Part shown: piece by piece, positions 60,917 to 64,000 of the stretch | Layout of the letters: each line of letters opens with the position of its first letter | Position numbering within the stretch: the first letter of the stretch is position 1 | Assembly (NCBI GenBank): GCA_949035555.1 | Contig: CAROLD010000002.1 | Location: forward strand, 124,001-188,000 | Source of the DNA: an uncultured bacterium | Lineage (GTDB): Bacteria > Cyanobacteriota > Vampirovibrionia > Gastranaerophilales > Gastranaerophilaceae | Direction of reading: 5' to 3' | DNA length: 64,000 bases | The notes under the pieces: generated by a model | Database searches by the model: none | Told to the model about the DNA's origin: nothing | Seen by the model: only the letters and a program-made list of their open reading frames with translations | Position numbers and translations under genes: made by a program

Positions 60917-62719
60917 ATGAAGACAAGAGAAAATGTAAGAAATTTTTGTATAATTGCCCACATCGACCACGGTAAGTCAACACTTGCCGACAGACTTTTG
61001 GAGAAAACAGGAACTGTTGCCCAGCGCGATATGCAGGAACAGCTTCTTGATTCAATGGATATCGAACGCGAACGCGGAATTACTATTAAACTTAACGCGG
61101 CTCGCATGAATTACACAGCTCAGAATGGCAAAAATTACGAACTCAACCTGATTGATACCCCCGGACACGTGGATTTTTCTTACGAAGTTTCACGTTCTCT
61201 TGCCGCTTGCGAAGGTGCACTGCTTATTGTTGACGCAACTCAAGGGGTTGAAGCTCAAACTCTTGCAAATGTTTATCTGGCAATTGAACAGAATTTAGAA
61301 ATTATTCCTGTAATTAATAAAATTGACCTTCCTTCCGCCGATGTCGAACGTGTCAGACAAGAAATTGAAGAAATTCTTGGAATTGATGCTTCAATGGCTA
61401 TCCCTGTCAGTGCAAAAACAGGGGTCGGTATCGAAGATGTACTTGAAGCTGTTGTAAACTACGTTCCTGCACCTGTTGACCATTCGGACAAACCATTAAG
61501 AGCTCTGGTCTTTGACAGCATTTATGATCAGTATTTAGGAACTGTCTGTTATTTTAAAGTTGTTGACGGATGTATAAATGTAGGCGACAAAGTCAGATTT
61601 ATGGCATCAGGCAAAGAATGCGAAGTTGTTGAACTAGGTTACCAAACACCTGCGCGTATGCCTATTAAAAAGCTTACCTGCGGTGATGTAGGATATTTTG
61701 CGGGTTCAATCAAAGAATTAACAAGATTTGTCGGCGACACTATCACTAATGTCGAAAATCCTGCAACTGAAGCTCTACCGGGTTATAAAGAAGCACTTCC
61801 GATGGTATTTTCAGGTATGTATCCGGTTGACAACGAAGACTACGGCGACCTTAAAGAAGCTCTTGAAAAATTAAAATTAAATGACAGCAGTATTACATTT
61901 GAACCGGAAACCTCAAGCGCGTTAGGTTTCGGTTTTCGATGCGGATTTTTGGGAATGCTTCACATGGAAATCGCTCAGGAAAGACTAGAGCGTGAATACG
62001 ACCTTTCCCTTGTTACAACTGCTCCTTCTGTAATTTACAAGGTCCACAAAACTAACGGTGAAATCGTAGAAATTGACAACCCGTCAAATCTTCCTGCCGC
62101 ACAATACAGAGATTATATTGAAGAACCTTATGTAAAAGTTCAGGTCATCACACCAAACGAATTCGTTGGAACACTAATGGATTTATCACAATCAAAACGC
62201 GGGATTTTCAAAAATATGACTTACCTTGACAAAGTCCGCGTTGATTTGACCTATGAAATTCCATTAAGCGAAGTTATTACAGACTTTTACGACCAGCTGA
62301 AATCCAGAACCAAAGGTTATGCAAGTTTGGATTACGAATTCAGCGAATACAAGCGTTCAAAACTTGTAAAACTTGACATCATGCTCGCAGGCGAAATCGT
62401 CGATGCTCTATCCGTAATATGTCACGAAGATAGCGCTTTTTACGTAGGTCAGAAACTTACGGCTAAATTAAAAGACATCATCCCGAGACAACTGTTTGAA
62501 GTGCCTATTCAGGCGGCTGTCGGCGGAAGAGTTATTGCAAGAACAAACATCAAAGCAATGCGCAAAAACGTACTTGCTAAATGTTACGGCGGTGATATTT
62601 CCAGAAAACGTAAACTTCTTGAAAAACAGAAAAAAGGTAAAAAACGTATGAAATCAGTTGGAAGTGTAGAAGTACCACAAGAAGCATTTATGGCGGTTCT
62701 TAGCCTTGACGAAGATTAG
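60917..62719 (+). CDS. lepA: Elongation factor 4 (LepA) GTPase
   Basis: 600 residues, full length. Ribosomal back-translocase that acts on stalled or stressed ribosomes. G1 [15 protein letters not shown], switch [11 protein letters not shown]3 DTPGHVDF, G4 NKIDLP, G5 SAKTG; then domains II to V with [19 protein letters not shown], and the LepA-specific C-terminal end [20 protein letters not shown]. No SD; TTTACA-16-TATAAT and seven bases precede the ATG. Overlaps the LuxR-type gene at 62700 by 20 bases, tail to tail. Confidence 0.96.
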   Translation: MKTRENVRNFCIIAHIDHGKSTLADRLLEKTGTVAQRDMQEQLLDSMDIERERGITIKLNAARMNYTAQNGKNYELNLIDTPGHVDFSYEVSRSLAACEGALLIVDATQGVEAQTLANVYLAIEQNLEIIPVINKIDLPSADVERVRQEIEEILGIDASMAIPVSAKTGVGIEDVLEAVVNYVPAPVDHSDKPLRALVFDSIYDQYLGTVCYFKVVDGCINVGDKVRFMASGKECEVVELGYQTPARMPIKKLTCGDVGYFAGSIKELTRFVGDTITNVENPATEALPGYKEALPMVFSGMYPVDNEDYGDLKEALEKLKLNDSSITFEPETSSALGFGFRCGFLGMLHMEIAQERLEREYDLSLVTTAPSVIYKVHKTNGEIVEIDNPSNLPAAQYRDYIEEPYVKVQVITPNEFVGTLMDLSQSKRGIFKNMTYLDKVRVDLTYEIPLSEVITDFYDQLKSRTKGYASLDYEFSEYKRSKLVKLDIMLAGEIVDALSVICHEDSAFYVGQKLTAKLKDIIPRQLFEVPIQAAVGGRVIARTNIKAMRKNVLAKCYGGDISRKRKLLEKQKKGKKRMKSVGSVEVPQEAFMAVLSLDED

Positions 62720-62942
62720 TTATTCCTTTGGTTGCTGCGATTAGTGCGGCATCCAGTCGATTTTTTACTCCAACTTTTCGAATTATAGATGCAACATGTG
62801 CCTTTACAGTGTGATGGGTAATCATTAAAAGCTGTGCAATTTGTTTATTTGTCTTCCCCTGCATAACATATTGCAAAACCTCTATTTCCCTGTCAGTTAG
62901 AGGCTTTTTCGCTTTAGAACTTTCCATTTCTGTCTTGTTCAC
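62700..62942 (-). CDS. Stand-alone LuxR/GerE HTH regulator
   Basis: 80 residues from a GTG at 62942 (AAAGGA nine bases upstream, in a TATAATGAAAGGA context). Only the GerE domain: [57 protein letters not shown]. No receiver or ligand domain. It may act as a simple activator or be controlled by dimerisation. The 3' end overlaps lepA's last codons. Confidence 0.87.
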   Translation of the reverse strand: MNKTEMESSKAKKPLTDREIEVLQYVMQGKTNKQIAQLLMITHHTVKAHVASIIRKVGVKNRLDAALIAATKGITNLRQG

Positions 62943-63211
62943 TTAAACTAATCCTTTCATTATATACTTAATATTAACATTACCTAGCCATATTGCTATT
63001 AGCCATTTGGGTACAATTTTCGCAAAAAGGTTACCTTGCAGGTGTTATTATTAAACATGTATTAAGAAATGTTAAGTTAAGAAAAGAAATAAGCAATTAT
63101 TTAAAAGTGAAATACTTTATATATATACGAGATGGAAAATCAAAATATAGGATGATTGATTAGAACAAAACATTTACCAGAGAGTATGTGAGTACAAAAG
63201 GAGATTCGACA

Positions 63212-63646
63212 ATGGGATTAGACAACATTAATTTTAACGCAACAAACTTCTTTAACATCGGCGGTGTTAAAAAGGCAGGAAAAGCATCCGAAACAAATAA
63301 TGTTTCAGAAAAAGCACCGATTGATATTAAAAGTACAAATACAGTTGGCAGATCAGATTTAGATGATGTTAACTCTTTATCAAACAGAGCAAAGATTAAT
63401 TCACCATCAGCACAAGGTTTGGCATCAGCTGAACAAATTCAAAACGGTCAACTGGTTGGACCATATCACTTTGACAGTTTAGGTGATTATAACTCTAAAT
63501 TATTCACTTTAAAATACAATTCCGCAAATACTCCAAGCATCGCAAAAGGCACTGATTATGCTTGTGAAAACATTGAATTTGCAGGTGTTGCAGGCAATAT
63601 TACAGCAGCAGCTAAAGATTCACCATTTGCAGAATTATTTGCATAA
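63212..63646 (+). CDS. Small hypothetical protein A
   Basis: About 144 residues from the ATG at 63212, with AAGGAG nine bases upstream. Begins GLDNINFNATNFFNIGGVKK; polar, Asn- and Ser-rich, no signal peptide or motif. The first 45 residues resemble the next gene (63812): FN...N...FNIG..KKA.KA.ETN.VSEK. Terminator follows at 63681. The two may be recent paralogs or share a sorting or binding segment. Confidence 0.6.
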   Translation: MGLDNINFNATNFFNIGGVKKAGKASETNNVSEKAPIDIKSTNTVGRSDLDDVNSLSNRAKINSPSAQGLASAEQIQNGQLVGPYHFDSLGDYNSKLFTLKYNSANTPSIAKGTDYACENIEFAGVAGNITAAAKDSPFAELFA

Positions 63647-63680
63647 TCTATTGAATTAAATTTTATACTCACATATATTC

Positions 63681-63710
63681 AGGTCAGCCCGCAAAGCTGA
63701 CCTTTTATTT
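63681..63710 (+). terminator. Terminator after small protein A
   Basis: AGGTCAGC (63681-63688) with GCTGACCT (63696-63703), 7-nt loop, TTTATTTT. Confidence 0.85.
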
Positions 63711-63811
63711 TGCGCAATTTACAAAACTTCACAAAACTTGCCATTTTTCTAAAGTTTATTAAATAACATACCGATAGTAATAATGTGAGTAAATTATAAG
63801 GAGAACCGAAA

Positions 63812-64000
63812 ATGGCAATCGAGTTTAATAGATTTAACAAAAACTATGACAACTACAACTTCGCTATCGGTCAAAAAGCAGTAAAAGATGCAAAGAAAGC
63901 AGAAGAAACAAAAGAAGTAGAAAAAAGTAATGTTGAATACAAAGGTTTAAAAAATGAAACAGATTTATTAACCCAAAACGTACAAAACTTATATGGCGTA
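63812..64000 (+). CDS. Small hypothetical protein B (3' end outside window)
   Basis: ATG at 63812 with AAGGAGA nine bases upstream; 63 residues in the window, still open. AIEFNRFNKNYDNYNFAIGQ followed by KAVKDAKKAEETKEVEKSN. Same style and partial similarity to small protein A (F-N, N-F-x-I-G, K-K-A-E-E/S-T pattern). Own ribosome site, about 165 bp after A, so likely separately transcribed. Confidence 0.6.
   Translation, partial: MAIEFNRFNKNYDNYNFAIGQKAVKDAKKAEETKEVEKSNVEYKGLKNETDLLTQNVQNLYGV

Overview
This 64 kb AT-rich chromosomal window carries about 63 protein genes, one RNase P RNA, and no rRNA, tRNA, CRISPR array, phage or insertion sequence that I can recognise. It looks like a non-photosynthetic relative of cyanobacteria, most likely Vampirovibrionia (Melainabacteria), order Gastranaerophilales. 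That placement is an inference. It rests on a LdpA-like iron-sulfur protein, a short cyanobacterial-style SSB ending in LLGSKRDAE, a HEAT-repeat protein of the phycobilisome-lyase type, and pseudopilins starting MKKAFTLSEVIITMG. The cell is a diderm (LptB, two family-9 glycosyltransferases, ManC). It probably lives by anaerobic fermentation, with pyrophosphate-dependent phosphofructokinase, ATP-type PEP carboxykinase and the [FeFe]-hydrogenase maturases HydF and HydG.

Layout. 1-5.6 kb: LptB, a frameshifted gene, a secreted protein, a three-gene unit of unknown function behind an unusual leader, and a pseudopilin. 5.7-13.2 kb: pfp, gyrB, a divergent pair of HTH regulators, hpf, a frameshifted small gene, and a second pseudopilin. 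13.2-23.5 kb: rnpB, tmk, an ndk-like gene, map, pheT, an SH3-like secreted protein, rpsO, hydF and a glycosyltransferase. 23.5-28.6 kb (minus strand): ssb, a four-carbon acid sugar kinase and pdxA in one overlapping unit, then trpS and manC. 28.7-38.5 kb: small regulators, hydG, a class A beta-lactamase-like hydrolase, ldpA-like, a phosphopantetheinyl transferase, glmU, mutL and an orphan DNA methyltransferase. 38.5-47.9 kb: a minimal HExxH protein, a frameshifted surface-type gene, tyrA, an AbrB-like protein, a HAD protein, a HEAT protein, a histidine kinase and PEP carboxykinase. 48-64 kb: ispD, thiL, a GGDEF/degenerate HD-GYP protein, a second glycosyltransferase, panD, glnA, an endonuclease IV-like protein, a large TPR protein, a pterin-binding methyltransferase, lepA, a LuxR-type HTH, and two related short proteins at the right edge.

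Three themes cross these regions. (1) Several genes (tmk, lepA, tyrA, the histidine kinase and others) have no Shine-Dalgarno sequence, and a -10 hexamer sits 6-7 nt before the start codon. This is the signature of leaderless mRNAs. (2) Four genes of unknown function, and no housekeeping gene, are each split by an apparent single-base frameshift, three of them at A-runs. (3) A short repeat beginning GGGGTAAAT, with a period of about 53 bp, recurs in intergenic regions at about 20.0, 27.2, 37.4 and 40.9 kb.
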